NCBI GenBank assembly: GCA_948099385.1
Contig: CANUEZ040000213.1
Coordinates: 124,001 to 188,000 of the forward strand
Source: Fasciola hepatica
Lineage: Eukaryota > Platyhelminthes > Trematoda > Plagiorchiida > Fasciolidae
DNA length: 64,000 nucleotides
Direction: 5' to 3'
Part shown: positions 10,511-21,017 of the stretch, in pieces
Position numbering within the stretch: position 1 is the first letter of the stretch
Layout: each line of letters begins with the position of its first letter
Position numbers and translations under genes: made by a program
The notes under the pieces: model-generated
The model's input: the letters and a program-made list of their open reading frames with translations, nothing else
Database searches by the model: none
What the model was told of the DNA's origin: nothing

Positions 10511-11225
10511 CAAATATTCCACAACTCCCGTTCGTCCAAATGATTTGTTTCCTATGCAATTAGAACCAATCTAGTAAAGGAGTTGGTACTTATCTGAAAT
10601 GACTCAGATGTCGTATTTCCAACTAAATCATGCACTTTCATAAGATTTTGCCTCTTTCGGGTAACGAAGTGATGAGCACATGTTCCATATACTACAGAAG
10701 GGTCAAACTACCTTTTGAAAACCTGTATTTGTGTGGATTCCTGATGGCCCATCCTGGAGAATTTCCAAAATCCAAGCACCAAAATCGACCTTCTCAACGT
10801 CGTCTACTTCCAAACACTTTTCGAAGATAGAAATTTTCTTTGTGTCTCGGTCTTACCCCCACGAATTTCTCATCCCTACTTCTAGCACAAACCGGTGGAT
10901 GAAGGCAGAATTTGATCAAACCCTAGGTTCAATTGTGTATTTTTGTTTGTCAAAGACAAACTAAATCAGCGCGAAATATAACAGTGAGTGATACAGCTAC
11001 AAATCTATTTTTGGGCAATAAACTCAACAAAATATGACAAAAGATGATCCTGGGAAATTCTCTGTAGACCACAACGATGATGGTGTTGGTGATGGGTAAC
11101 TTGTACACAACGTAAAAACAAGCTGAAAAACGATCTGAGGAAACAAATGATAACCCATTACCCATGAGGCAAGGTGAAAACGTCTTATGTTAGACGTATT
11201 CATGAAAACCAAGACAGAAATACCG
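10511..11225. repeat. duplicated interval of block X with short ORFs
   Basis: This matches 19,850-20,540 and part of 47,740-48,190, both inversely. Overlapping ORFs (10,630-10,830 and 10,731-10,964 on +; 10,950-11,165 on -) stay open in two or three copies, but none has a recognisable domain. It probably represents the flank or UTR of Penelope family C, whose C-terminal remnant follows directly. Confidence 0.45.
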
Positions 11226-11520
11226 AGTGATAGAATATATTCCAAATTGGTAACAACGTTTTGTGATGCAATCAGGGTCAGATCAAAGGCATAATGACAA
11301 CGTTCGAAACCATAAGATCCCGTCATCGGCCGTCGGTCGTCATCTTCTGATGACGCAACATCCAGCTGACCAAAGCACTGCGTTTCGGGTCATTTACGTG
11401 GCAAAGAATACCAGGCATTTGAGGTTTGTTCAAACCATTGCCATACATTGATGGAAACCTAACATTGTGTCAGCAGAAACAGTTCTTTGTTCATGTGTCT
11501 TTACCATGGTGACGTAACTT
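11226..11520 (+). pseudogene. Penelope family C, C-terminal (GIY-YIG) remnant preceding another copy
   Basis: This reads RVIEYIPNW, a stop, then RFVMQSGSDQRHNDNVRNHK, SSAVGRHLLMT, AFRVIYVAKNTRHL and KPNIVSAETVL. That is the second half of the Penelope GIY-YIG domain and the C-terminal tail. The catalytic YIGRT part is missing. It lies head-to-tail directly before a family C 5' half (11,521-12,900), the partial tandem (pseudo-LTR) layout known for Penelope elements. Confidence 0.75.
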
Positions 11521-12716
11521 GGCTATTGAAATTTCCCCTATATTCATCGAAAATTATGGTTTTACATGAACTTATATGAACAGTATGGTTGAGCAGTGTG
11601 CACCATGTTGAGATGCAGCGAAATCGTCCCGGACATGAATCGTGCAATGTTGCAACTGGGGCTTTTCTTTTCAAGATTATTTCGGGAAAAGCATGCTTAA
11701 ATTTCTTCAGATCTCGTCTCCCAAATTCAACCATTAGGTCTCTCGATGACCTAGTCAGATTGAGATGTAAAATTGCCACGATTCGAGTTCGTATTAATTT
11801 TCTGGAACAAAATGTGTCCGTTGCAACAGATACCCGATTACGTTTTGCAAACGCTTACGGAGGAATAAGATCTGTGCGTCTACCAACAATTTGAGACGTT
11901 TGATGCGATGTCAGATTGATGATTATAAAGAAAATCTAACGACACTTCAGACCACGTGCATCGAATGATCAATATTTCTTGACGAACTGAGCCTCGTTAG
12001 CCGAATCAAATTTACCAACTTGTGCATGGAAAACATACGAAAATCCAAACTTTGTACATTCAACAAGCTTCACAATTCCATCGTTCACAAGTTAGCCGAA
12101 CCAAATTTTCCGAAACAACGAGAGAAGTTTGTGAACAATTTGGCATCGGTTGCACGAATGAACTTCAACTACAGGCTCTTTCGTGTGGTCTACGTTTGTG
12201 CATACAACCGAGTAAAATAAACAGCATAAAGACACAGGCGCAATTCGAATATCTATTCGAACAACTACAAATAGTCAAACAAACTTGAAAATATGCGGAG
12301 ACTTGGTTCAAAGCAAAGCTGATTGACTTGGAACGACAGTACCGGATGACATCGTCCAAACATAAGTCACTGTTCACGCCTGAGCACGTTCACATCCGCC
12401 ATTAAAGAGCTACAGTTGCTACCTGATTTGTTAGTTTTACGCCCTAACAAGGGGTCCGGAGCAGTGCTGAACGATCGGAATGATTATGAGAAGAAGATGG
12501 AAAGTAATCTTCATGATCCCAGCAAGTTTGTACTCGAAGATGACTGTGAAGACACTACAGAACTCGAACAACAGATATCGACATAAGTACAGTTTCTACT
12601 AGAACGACACTTCATCGATGAAAGCACAGCTCACCGTCTGAAGCCAAAAGGAACTCAAACTGCACAACTGTATGGTTTACCGAAACAACACGATCCCGGA
12701 GTGCCATTTGGACCAA

Positions 12717-12805
<89 letters not shown>

Positions 12806-12813
12806 TGTATCTG

Positions 12814-12870
<57 letters not shown>

Positions 12871-12902
12871 GACAAATTCACCACAACACGATTTGGCCAA
12901 AT
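11521..12902 (+). pseudogene. Penelope family C, 5' half, truncated in RT
   Basis: It includes the element's N-terminal region (open pieces such as RLRCKIATIRVRINFLEQNV at 11,589-11,894, and 12,020-12,288), the conserved LRPNKGSGAVLNDRNDYEKK motif at about 12,440-12,500, and LKPKGTQTAQLYGLPKQHDP at about 12,640-12,690. A compound microsatellite then interrupts the RT, followed by SPQHDLAKWG. At about 12,903 the sequence flips into the 3' end of an oppositely oriented family C copy. Several stops and frameshifts are present. Its inverted relative is 18,505-19,735. Confidence 0.75.
12719..12870 (+). repeat. compound microsatellite (ACT)n(ATCT)n inside the RT reading frame
   Basis: About 27 ACT units are followed by about 15 ATCT units. 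The array sits exactly between GVPFGPI and MTNSPQHDLAKW of the Penelope family C RT. It creates an artefactual poly-leucine/isoleucine ORF (12,701-12,940) that should not be taken as a gene. Confidence 0.95.
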
Positions 12903-12903
12903 G

Positions 12904-14363
12904 GGGAAATTTCAATTGTCAATTTACGTCAACATGGTAAAGACACATAAACAAAGAACCGTTTCTGCTGACACAATATTAGGTTTCCATGAATGTATGG
13001 CAATGGTTTGAACATACATCAAAAGCCTGGTATTCTTTGCCACGTAAATGACCCGAAACGCAGTGCTTCGGTCAGCTGGTTGTTGCGTCATCAGAAGATA
13101 ACGAGCGACGGCCGACGACGGGATCTTATGGTTTCGAACGTTGTCATTATGCCTTTGATCTGACCCTGATTGCATCACAAAACGTTGTACCCAATTTGGA
13201 ATATATTCAATCACTCGCAACTCCGCAACTACACTGAACTTGGTAAATCAGATTCGATTTGGTGTACAGAGGTGGACGTTGTTTCACCGACGGTGTGGGG
13301 ATCTCAATCGTTCGATGAACAATTCTGAGGTCAGCTGCATAATATTTTCGGGCAAGCGCTGATCCAAGTGGTCGTTTGAGCAAGCAATTGATGTCATCAC
13401 GTTTGGATGGAAGACAAAGGGTGACTAGTAGTTTTTCTGCTGAACATTTCGTTTGTGTGATCACTTGAGGCTTGCTGTGCCTTTCCGAAAAATGCATCGG
13501 GATAAGCGTTTCTGGTCAAAGATTCTTTCAGCTGTCGTAGTTCGTTGTTAATCATGTCTTCCTTGCAGATATGTCGTGCTGTTTGAAATAGTGTTCGGAC
13601 CAGACCACGTTCATAGTCCACAGACACAAAGCTGTCAAATTGCAAGCATTGGCCTGTCCAAGTTTCTTTTCGGTAAACAGATCTGGCGATTGTTCCATCA
13701 TTCTTCCTAATCATTTTAATGTCGAGGAAGTGCAGTGTATCTTCGCGTTCTGCTTCCATCGTAAATCGTATATTCGGATGCAGGCGATCGAGTTCATCCA
13801 TAATCCATGTTGTCTCTTCTAGACTTATTGTGATGACTAATCATGACCAACGTATCGTTTGTAAAGTTGTGAACGTTGGAAGATTTTGCTCGCCTTTTCC
13901 TCAAGAAGAGCCATAAATATATGTGCCAGAATGGGACTCAATGGAGTTCCCATTGGGACACCGTCAATTTGTCTGTAAGCCCAACCAAGGAAGGAGAACG
14001 ATACGTTTGTTGTGCACAGTAGTAATTGTCTAACCAGAACTGATACTGGTATACCGATTTTCAGTTATTTTTGCTCCACATGGTCACAGATGATACGTAT
14101 GACCTCCCGACCGGGAACATTCGTAAACAGTGATTGGAAATCAAATGAAGCCATGTGTTTCCCTTTCACATTGATCTGGTCCAAAAGCTTTACTACTTCT
14201 AAACTGTCTTTCATAGTGTGTCTGACCATTGATTTATGAACTGGCTCGAGCAATTTCTCCAGCTATTTGGCCAATTCGTGTTGTGGTGAAATTGTCATAG
14301 ATTTATAGAAAGATAGATAGATATATAGATAGATAGTTAGATAGATAGTAGTGGTAGTAGTAT

Positions 14364-14395
<32 letters not shown>

Positions 14396-14638
14396 TTGGT
14401 CAAAGTGGCACTCCGGGTTTGTGTTGTTTCGGTAAACCATACAGTTGTGCAGTTTGAGTTCCTTTTGGCTTCAGATGGTGAGCTGTGCATTCATCGATGA
14501 AGTGTCCTTCTAGTAGAAACTGTACATATGTCGATATCTGTTGTTCTAGTTCTTTAGGGTCTTCACAGTCATCTTCGAGTACAAACTTCCTGGGATCATG
14601 AAGAACACTTTCCATCTTCTTCTTGTAATCATTCCGAT
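12904..14638 (-). pseudogene. Penelope family C, most complete copy
   Basis: Read downward from 14,638 the order is: KFVLEDDCEDPKELEQQIST and LYGLPKQHKPGVPL (14,400-14,615); a microsatellite; SPQHELAK; VKGKHMASFDFQSLFTNVPG (RT motif with the first catalytic Asp, 14,065-14,253); DGVPMGTPLSPILAHIFMA (about 13,900-13,980); a broken catalytic block, YVGHD plus stop (about 13,850); PNIRFTMEAEREDTLHFLDI (13,720-13,790); the linker; LIYQVQCSCG (about 13,230); and the GIY-YIG tail RVIEYIPNW to the stop (12,924-13,220). The YIGRT segment is missing between the last two. The architecture of RT plus GIY-YIG defines the Penelope class. The copy is dead. Confidence 0.9.
14296..14398 (-). repeat. compound microsatellite (ACT)n(ATCT)n in the inverted RT copy
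   Basis: It has the same compound repeat and the same position within the RT as 12,719-12,870, but is shorter and more interrupted (TAGATAG and AGTAGT units on the plus strand). Confidence 0.95.
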
Positions 14639-14672
14639 CGATATATATATATTTGTATATATATATACATAC
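14639..14672. repeat. (TA)n tract at an element junction
   Basis: Imperfect (TA)n joining the 5' end of Penelope family C to an inverted Ty3/gypsy fragment. The forward gypsy copy also ends at a (TA)n tract (36,460-36,522). Confidence 0.9.
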
Positions 14673-14689
14673 AACAAAGTCTGTGATTT

Positions 14690-15495
14690 TTTTCTCCGCT
14701 CACTATATGATGTCGCCTTGTAATTTTGTTTGTCGAAATGACATTATCGTGAGTGGTTGGCACGAGAGTTTGACGAGCAGACAGCAAAGCATTCGAGCCA
14801 CTTGACTTCTATCCTGATCATTGTCCCTCAAAATGTCTAACCAACTATAATCCACGTTCCTTTGACCCCAACTAGAGAGGCGAGTAGCACTAACGAAAGC
14901 CAGTACTGACGCCAGCTTCTTCATAACTATAAGTCTCCCATTAGATAACACCTCAATCGTCTCAGAAAAAATCCTAGTACTAACGTTTCCTTTCTCGTCG
15001 TGTAGTAATCAAGTTCTGATTTACTCAGGCATTGACTTCCATAGGCTAATATGTGGTCCCTTCCATCCTTTGTGATTTGTGCTCATACCGTCCCAATCCT
15101 CGAACCACTGGCTTTCATATCTAATGTGAACTGGCTAGCAGAAGGTGACATGTTTGGTAGTGTTAGCATAGGAGCAGAGTAAGTCATCTACTGACTTTCA
15201 GCAAAGGTCATGTCACATGCCGCATTCTATGGAAGCTGTCTTTTTCCTCCTTACAGCGCTTCGAAAGGAGAGGCAAACAAAGCAGATTGTAAAAGAAAAG
15301 GGCTGTAGTACGACCACATTTCCAGAAAACTTTTCTCTTCTTCTGTTCTGTGCAGTTGATCTTGTTGCTACATGTTCGATCTTTTCAGGGTCAATATGAA
15401 TTCCAGAAGAAAAGTATACTTACCCCAAATAGCTCACCTAGGGTTGTGGGAAACGGCAATTTGTGGACCTCAGCTTAAAGCCATATTGTTCAACT
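14690..15495 (-). pseudogene. Ty3/gypsy RT-RNase H fragment, inverted copy
   Basis: Near-identical reverse complement of 35,635-36,440. On the minus strand it encodes the RT C-terminal part (KCRFPQPQVSYLG-like, GIHTDPENIEQV-like, about 15,380-15,480). RNase H follows (ASGSRIGTV, AYGSQCLSKLEFDYYTTRKE, about 14,980-15,150). Stops and shifts break it. It is truncated at both ends: at 15,495 it abuts a Penelope C fragment, and at 14,680 a (TA)n tract. Confidence 0.75.
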
Positions 15496-15497
15496 CT

Positions 15498-15968
15498 CAT
15501 TGGCATTGGCCTGTCCAAGTTTCTTTTCAGTAAACAGATCTGGCGATTGTTCCATCATTCTTCCTAGTCATTTTAATGTCGAGGAAGTGCAGTGTATCTT
15601 CGCGTTCTGCTTCCATCGTAAATCGTATATTCGGATGCAGGCGATCGAGTTCATCCATAATCCATGTTGTCTCTTCTAGACTTATTTTGATGACCAGAAC
15701 ATGATCAACGTATCGTTTGTAAAGTTGTGAACGTTGGAGGATTTTGCTCGCCTTTTCCTCAAGATGAGCCATAAATATATGTGCCAGAATAGGACTCAAT
15801 GGAGTTCCCATTGGGACACCGTCAATTTGTCTGTAAGCCCGACCAAGTAAGGAGAACGATACGTTTGTTGTGCACAGTAGTAATTGTCTAACCAGAACTG
15901 ATACTGGTATAGCGATTTTCAGTTATTTTTGCTCCACATGGTTACAGATGATACGTATGACCTCACAG
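15498..15968 (-). pseudogene. Penelope family C RT-palm fragment wedged between gypsy and block Y
   Basis: It contains one open piece (15,527-15,811, 94 codons) with GTPLSPILAHIFMAHLEEKA, then YKRYVDHVLVI in place of the catalytic YxDD, then PNIRFTMEAEREDTLHFLDI. It corresponds to 13,660-14,110 of the neighbouring copy. Both ends are cut within coding sequence. It replaces the roughly 4 kb that separate the same flanking sequences in the forward copy (31,640-35,630), so it marks a rearrangement join. Confidence 0.85.
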
Positions 15969-16262
15969 TGCTGTATAATTTAAACACATGAAGTCGTTTG
16001 AACCAAAAAGTTGATTCAGACTCACATTAGAAGAGTTTTTCCGTATTCGAAGCTATTCCTGAATATTTTTCATAGTATAAGAGAAAAAAATCAAACTTTT
16101 CTTTCGAACTGAAGAATAATTCAGCTCAGTTTAATTGTGAAACATTGTTACCAATGATAGTTGACTGTCTGAGCCTGTGCCTGTGACCTGATAATCTGCA
16201 CTGTCTGGCTGATCAGTGAGTGCTCCACTTGTTTTAATCAAAGCTCCCTTACTATTATTTTA
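15969..16262. repeat. block Y edge, non-coding
   Basis: This matches 31,345-31,625 and 58,320-58,540 inversely. No gene is visible. Confidence 0.5.
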
Positions 16263-16604
16263 CTAAAATGGTTGATAAATGTCCAAATGCTCCCCCTTGA
16301 GACTCGAGAAGCCATAAGTATGCATTATGAAGGGGTCACTTTGACCAGTCTGACCAGAAAAAGTAGAATTTGTCCTTGCATACTGGAGGTCACTAGCCCT
16401 TTCAATTTTCCAAGTCCGGAAAATGCTGGGGTGGGACGGATTTAAAGAAATCCGTTTAGTCTGAGCTATCAGCTCTGTGTTTGACCGGAAGAAAACATTT
16501 TGTAAAAAATATTTTCGTATATTAGAGGAAAACCCTGGATTATCCAACGTCAGACGAAGCGTACCATTTTTACAGTGCCGAATTAAGATAAGCAAGAGCA
16601 ACAA
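16263..16604 (-). CDS. conserved ORF of unknown function (113 codons), block Y
   Basis: An open frame on the minus strand includes NIRKYFLQNVFFRSNTELIA, SLNPSHPSIFRTWK and SDPFIMHTYGFSSLKGEHLD, ending in a stop. The homologues at about 31,000-31,340 and 57,999-58,325 (both +) are the same sequence interrupted by a stop or a deletion, so this copy is the most intact. The listed start is a TTG, and no ATG precedes the conserved part. It may be an exon. It is arranged head to head with the ORF at 16,610-17,017. Confidence 0.3.
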   Translation of the reverse strand: MLLLLILIRHCKNGTLRLTLDNPGFSSNIRKYFLQNVFFRSNTELIAQTKRISLNPSHPSIFRTWKIERASDLQYARTNSTFSGQTGQSDPFIMHTYGFSSLKGEHLDIYQPF

Positions 16605-16609
16605 CCGAT

Positions 16610-17017
16610 TTGTATTGGACGATTTATTCTCTTGCTCTTATTGAATGGAACTGCAAATCCTACAGTAATTCAAGGGTTGATGAATTTACAAAGGGGGAAT
16701 TTCATTCCTGGGTTATTTCAGTTGAAACTTGTCAGATTTTCGTGGCACGTATCAGCGTTTACTTTGCAAGTGGAAATGGAAGAAGCTCGGTACAGCTGAA
16801 TTATCAAACTCTTTGGGACTCACGAGGAGGGAAACCGATCGAAAATCAAGCCCTGGATGTGATTCGTATTCCCCTTGTTCCACTTAGACCCCCGAGGGAG
16901 ACGGTGCAGAAGTCCCTCATAAGAGCTGACCGCCATACTAGTGACAACCTGTTATTATTCAGGTCCTTTAACAAGTTGACTCTATCATTATTACCATTAT
17001 TTGAATATTTCCACTAA
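16610..17017 (+). CDS. conserved ORF of unknown function (135 codons), block Y
   Basis: The frame contains SVYFASGNGRSSVQLNYQTL, GKPIENQALDVIRIPLVPLR and a hydrophobic C-terminus (LTLSLLPLFEYFH). The homologues at 30,597-30,872 and 57,587-57,862 (both -) keep the last 91 codons open with a few substitutions. No family is recognised. The N-terminal 40 codons are open only here. A possible splice acceptor (GGTTATTTCAG, about 16,720) precedes the conserved part, so it may be an exon rather than a whole gene. Confidence 0.3.
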   Translation: MYWTIYSLALIEWNCKSYSNSRVDEFTKGEFHSWVISVETCQIFVARISVYFASGNGRSSVQLNYQTLWDSRGGKPIENQALDVIRIPLVPLRPPRETVQKSLIRADRHTSDNLLLFRSFNKLTLSLLPLFEYFH

Positions 17018-17084
17018 GCACAATTAGAGAACCCAGATTGGTGAACAAACTCGTTTACAGTGATTCAAACTCATACCATAATAT

Positions 17085-17939
17085 GTGAGCGCCAGTGAGC
17101 GATTTAACTGATCTGGTGTTCAACCATGCAGGGTGTTGAACGAGGATACGTTCAAACAAACCTCTGATCTTGCCGCCGATCTACATTGTTCCACAGGAAC
17201 AAATAAATGAGTACCCACAGATTGAGGCTGTAGAATCGGGTGCTTTGTCTTTCAACCGCAAAATCACTGCTGGTCTGGACTAGAACAACATCCGGAGATT
17301 AACCGCTCGTAAAATGTTTTGCTAGTGGCGTCTGACAATGCTATCCGCGCAATCTCTGCCAACGTGCCGCCTTTGAATGACAAAGTTATGTATACTGGTT
17401 TTTTTCCACCTCTCCATTTGCATCGTCCTATCAACAAGGCGGTCCGGATGGTCATTCTGGATAAAAATCCTTCGCATCTTTCGGAGTTCTTCATCAATTG
17501 TGTCCTCCAAACATATTCGTCCTGCCCTGCTTGTGAGGCACCCAATTAGGTTCTTTTTCTCCTCAAGAGGCAAGAAACTGTGGAAGAGGATGTAATGTCC
17601 ATTGCACATTGCCTTCCTGCTTACTGACCGACTGATTGAACCGTCTCCACGACGACTTATCCGTACGTCTAAGAAGCCTAGTGTGTTGTTTGGTTCTGTT
17701 TCCATTGTGAACTGCACGTTGTCATGTCTGAGTTAAACAAATCTAACAGTCGATCTGATTATTGCTATGACCCAACCTTTAGGAAAAGCAGAACAACGGA
17801 TTGCTGAGTGGCTCTTCGAGTGAGTGAACATGAACGTGACTTACAGGTCAATAAAACGAAACCGATACGAAAGGGAACGATTGCCACTTGCCGAATAACC
17901 GGGCAGTAAAAATCACTGTTCATGTGTGCGTTCGCTGGC

Positions 17940-17971
<32 letters not shown>

Positions 17972-18500
17972 CTGTGTGTGTGTGTGCGTATGCATGCGCA
18001 TAGTATCAGCTGACGGTCCGTTCAATCACACAGGATGTCATGGAGTCTGCGTAAACAACAGATGTAGACTATTGATTCATGTGGGCATTTTCCAACTTTG
18101 CCGTAAAGACGTCAGCATACAGTGGTCCGAGTGGGAAGCCCATTGCTATCCCGTCCTTTGACGGTAGATTTGGCCGGTGAACTTGAACTGAACATTGTGT
18201 GCACAAAAAAGCAACTATTTCAAAGCTTCTAAAGGAAAGCCAGTCTGGATTGCGTAGCTTTCGATATATTCACATAAATAACCTATCACTTCATCGATTG
18301 AGACGTTGGTAAAGGGTGAACCGGCATTTAACAATAGTATCCACCGATCTTTCACATTCAGTTCTGTTACGCAGCTTAAAAATTCAAATGTGTCGTTCGT
18401 ACTGTGCTTACATTTTTTCTGTCTAACAGGTTCCAGCAGAATGGTCAACCATTTGGCGACTGCGTGGTACGGTGAATTGCAAATGTCAAGCATTGGTCCT
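17085..18500 (-). pseudogene. Penelope family B, inverted copy
   Basis: Downward from 18,500: MLDICNSPYHAVAKWLTILL and LLLNAGSPFTNVSIDEVIGY (18,215-18,493, RT fingers and palm A); the AMGFPLGPLY-like block (about 18,120-18,160); a (GT)n microsatellite; TNTLGFLDVRISRRGDG (17,640-17,700); RKMRRIFIQNDHPDR (17,430-17,470); and the GIY-YIG start YSFICSCGTM, stop, IGGKIRGLFERILVQHPAWL (17,105-17,230). The catalytic region is disrupted around the microsatellite, and the YIG motif holds a stop. Homologous copies are 28,400-30,580 and 55,925-56,980. Confidence 0.85.
17944..17985. repeat. (GT)n microsatellite inside the Penelope B RT
   Basis: An interrupted (GT)n run within the RT sequence. The inverted copy has (CA)n at 29,673-29,709, while the third copy keeps only CACACACGCC at about 56,085. 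Confidence 0.95.
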
Positions 18501-18504
18501 AATC

Positions 18505-19735
18505 AGACCATATGGTAAAGACACATGAACAAAGAACTGTTTCTGCTGACACAATATTAGGTTTCCATCAATGTATGGCAATGGTTTGAACAAATCTCAA
18601 TTGCCTGGTATTCTTTGCCACGTACATGACAAGAAACGCAGTGCTACGGTCAGCTGGATGTTGCGTCATCAGAAGATGACGAGCGACGGCCGACGACGGG
18701 ATCATGAAGAACACTTTCCATCTTCTTCTCATAATCATTCCGATCGATCAGCTCTGCTCCGGACCCCTTGTTACGGCGTAAAACTAACAAATCAAGTCGC
18801 AACGATAGCTCTTCAATGGCGGATGTGAATGTGCTCAGGCGTGAACAGTGACTTATGTTTGGACGATGTCATCCGGTACTGTCGTTCCAAGTCAATCAGC
18901 TTTGCTTTGAACCAAGTCTCCGCATATTTTCAAGTTTGTTTGACTATTTGTAGTTGTTCGAATAGATATTCCAATTGCACCTGTGTCTTTATACTGTTTA
19001 TTTTACTCGGTGGTATGCACAAACGTAGACCACACGAAAGAGCCTGTAGTTGAAGTTCATTCGTGCAACCGATGCCAAATTGTTCACAAACTTCTCTCGT
19101 TGTTTCGGAAAATTTGGTTCGGCTAACTTGTGAACGATGGAATTGTGAAGCTTGTTGAATGTACAAAGTTTGGATTTTCGTATGTTTCCCATGCACAAGT
19201 TGGTAAATTTGATTCGGCTAACGAGGCTCAGTTCGTCAAGAAATATTGATCATTCGATGCACGTGGTCTGAAGTGTCGTTAGATTTTCTTTATAATCATC
19301 AATCTGACATCGCATCAAACGTCTCAAATTGTTGGTAGACGCACAGATCTTATTCCTCCGTAAGCGTTTGCAAAACGTAATCGGGTATCTGTTGCAACGG
19401 ACACACTTTGTTCCAGAAAATTAATACGAACTCGAATCGTGGCAATTTTACATCTCAATCTGACTAGGTCATCGAGAGACCTAATGGTTGATTTCGGGAG
19501 ACGAGATCTGAGGAAATTTAGGCATGCTTTTCCCGAAATAATCTTGAAAAGAAAAGCCACAGTTGCAACATTGCACGATTCATGTCCGGGACGATTTCGC
19601 TGCATCTCAACATGGTGCACACTGCTCAACCATACTGTTTATTTAAGTTCATGTAAAACCAAAATTTTCGAGAAATATAGGGGAAATTTCAATAGTCAAG
19701 TTACGTCACCATGGTAAAGACACATGAACAAAGAA
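18505..19735 (-). pseudogene. Penelope family C, internally deleted derivative
   Basis: Downward from 19,735 it holds the family C 5' region (same ORFs as 11,589-12,288, inverted) and the NKGSGAELIDRNDYEKKMES motif (18,710-18,790). At about 18,700 it then jumps straight into the C-terminal GIY-YIG tail (HLLMT, 18,505-18,700). The whole RT catalytic core is missing, as in a non-autonomous deletion product. It joins the Penelope B copy at about 18,500. Confidence 0.8.
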
Positions 19736-21017
19736 GATGACGACCGACGGCCGATGACGGGATCTTATGTTTTCGAACGTTGTCATTATGCCTTTGATCT
19801 GACCCTGATTGCATCACAAAACGTTGTACCCAATTTGGAATATATTCTATCACTCGGTATTTCTCTCTTGGTTTTCATGAATACGTCTGACATAAGACGT
19901 TCCCACCTTGACTCATGGGTAATGGGTTGTCAATTGTTTCCTCAGATCTTTTTTCAGCATGTTTTTACTTTGTGTACAAGTCACTTGTCACCAACACCAT
20001 CATCGTTGTGGTCTACAGAGAATTTCCCAGGATCACCTTGTGTCATATTTTGTTGAGTTTATTGCCCGAAAATAGATTTGTAGCTGTCTCACTCACCGGT
20101 AAATTTCGCGCTGATTTAGTTTGTCTTTGACAAACAAAAATACACAATTGAACCTAGGGTTTGATCAAAATCTGCCACCATCCACCGGTTTGTGCTAGAA
20201 GTAGGGATGAGAAATTCGTGGGGGTAAGACCGAGACACAAAGAAAATTTCTATCTTCGAAAAGTGTTTGGACGTAGACGACGTTGAGAAGGTCGATTTTG
20301 GTGCTTGGATTTTGGAAATTCTCCAGGATGGGTCATCAGAAATCCACACAAATACAGGTTTTCAAGAGGTAGTTTGACACCTCTATAGTATGTGAAACAT
20401 GTGCTCATCACTTCGTTACCCGAAAGAGGCAAAATCTTATGAAAGTGCATGATTTAGTTGGAAATACGACAACTGAGTCATATCAGATAAGTACCAACTC
20501 CTTTACTAGATTGGTTCTAATTGCATAGGAAACAAATCATTTGGACGAACGGGAGTTGTGGAATATTTGTATATGTAATCTTTTACTTCAAGGTTGCTAG
20601 ATCTGGGAAATGCCCTCTTTCCTCTGTCGTGAGGTAATGCGGGCACCATATCACAGCGGATACGTAATCTAACATTGCTTTCGTCATGTTCCTCCGTGTT
20701 TTCATTTTTAGTCATCTTAAATGCCGTGCCGATAAAATATGCTTTATCGGGCCTAAAGCTTGAAGCATTGAAAGTAAGCCTGTTTGTTAATTGACGTTCT
20801 AATATACGTTAGACTACGACTTTAAAGAAGACTGACACCTTTTTAGTTTCTTCCCAGGGATTAACTATAAGCTTCCCTCACTTTTTATAACCCTATTTTT
20901 CAAGATGTTCATCTTTTCAACGGAAGGGACAGATTCCATGAACATAACAGTTGACGGTATATTTAGTGCTTGCAGATGATCACTTTGAAATCGGGACTTG
21001 GATTATTCATATACCAG
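19736..21017. repeat. block X copy 2, PLE-C edge to 3' flank of the six-cysteine gene
   Basis: This is the inverse of 8,513-11,330 minus the copy-specific 1.55 kb. It begins with a PLE-C C-terminal piece (19,740-19,850, opposite strand sense) and contains short ORFs shared with copy 1 (20,116-20,450, -). The truncated relative of the 8,815 ORF is at 20,506-20,715 (-), ending in a read-through tail beyond the deletion join at about 20,580. No product can be named. Confidence 0.5.

Noticed and set aside
11341..11365. CTGATGA within Penelope C as a hammerhead core
   Set aside because: It is the coding sequence for HLLMT in the GIY-YIG tail, and no GAAA follows at the needed distance.
12701..13011. 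ORFs of 79 and 68 codons made of leucine and IYLS repeats
   Set aside because: They are translations of the (ACT)n(ATCT)n microsatellite inside the Penelope C RT, not genes.
12719..14398. CRISPR-like regular repeats
   Set aside because: They are simple 3- and 4-base tandem arrays without spacers, in a eukaryotic setting.
17765..18161. ORFs rich in His-Thr or Cys-Val repeats
   Set aside because: They are translations of the (GT)n/(CA)n array in Penelope B. The same holds for 29,499-29,883.
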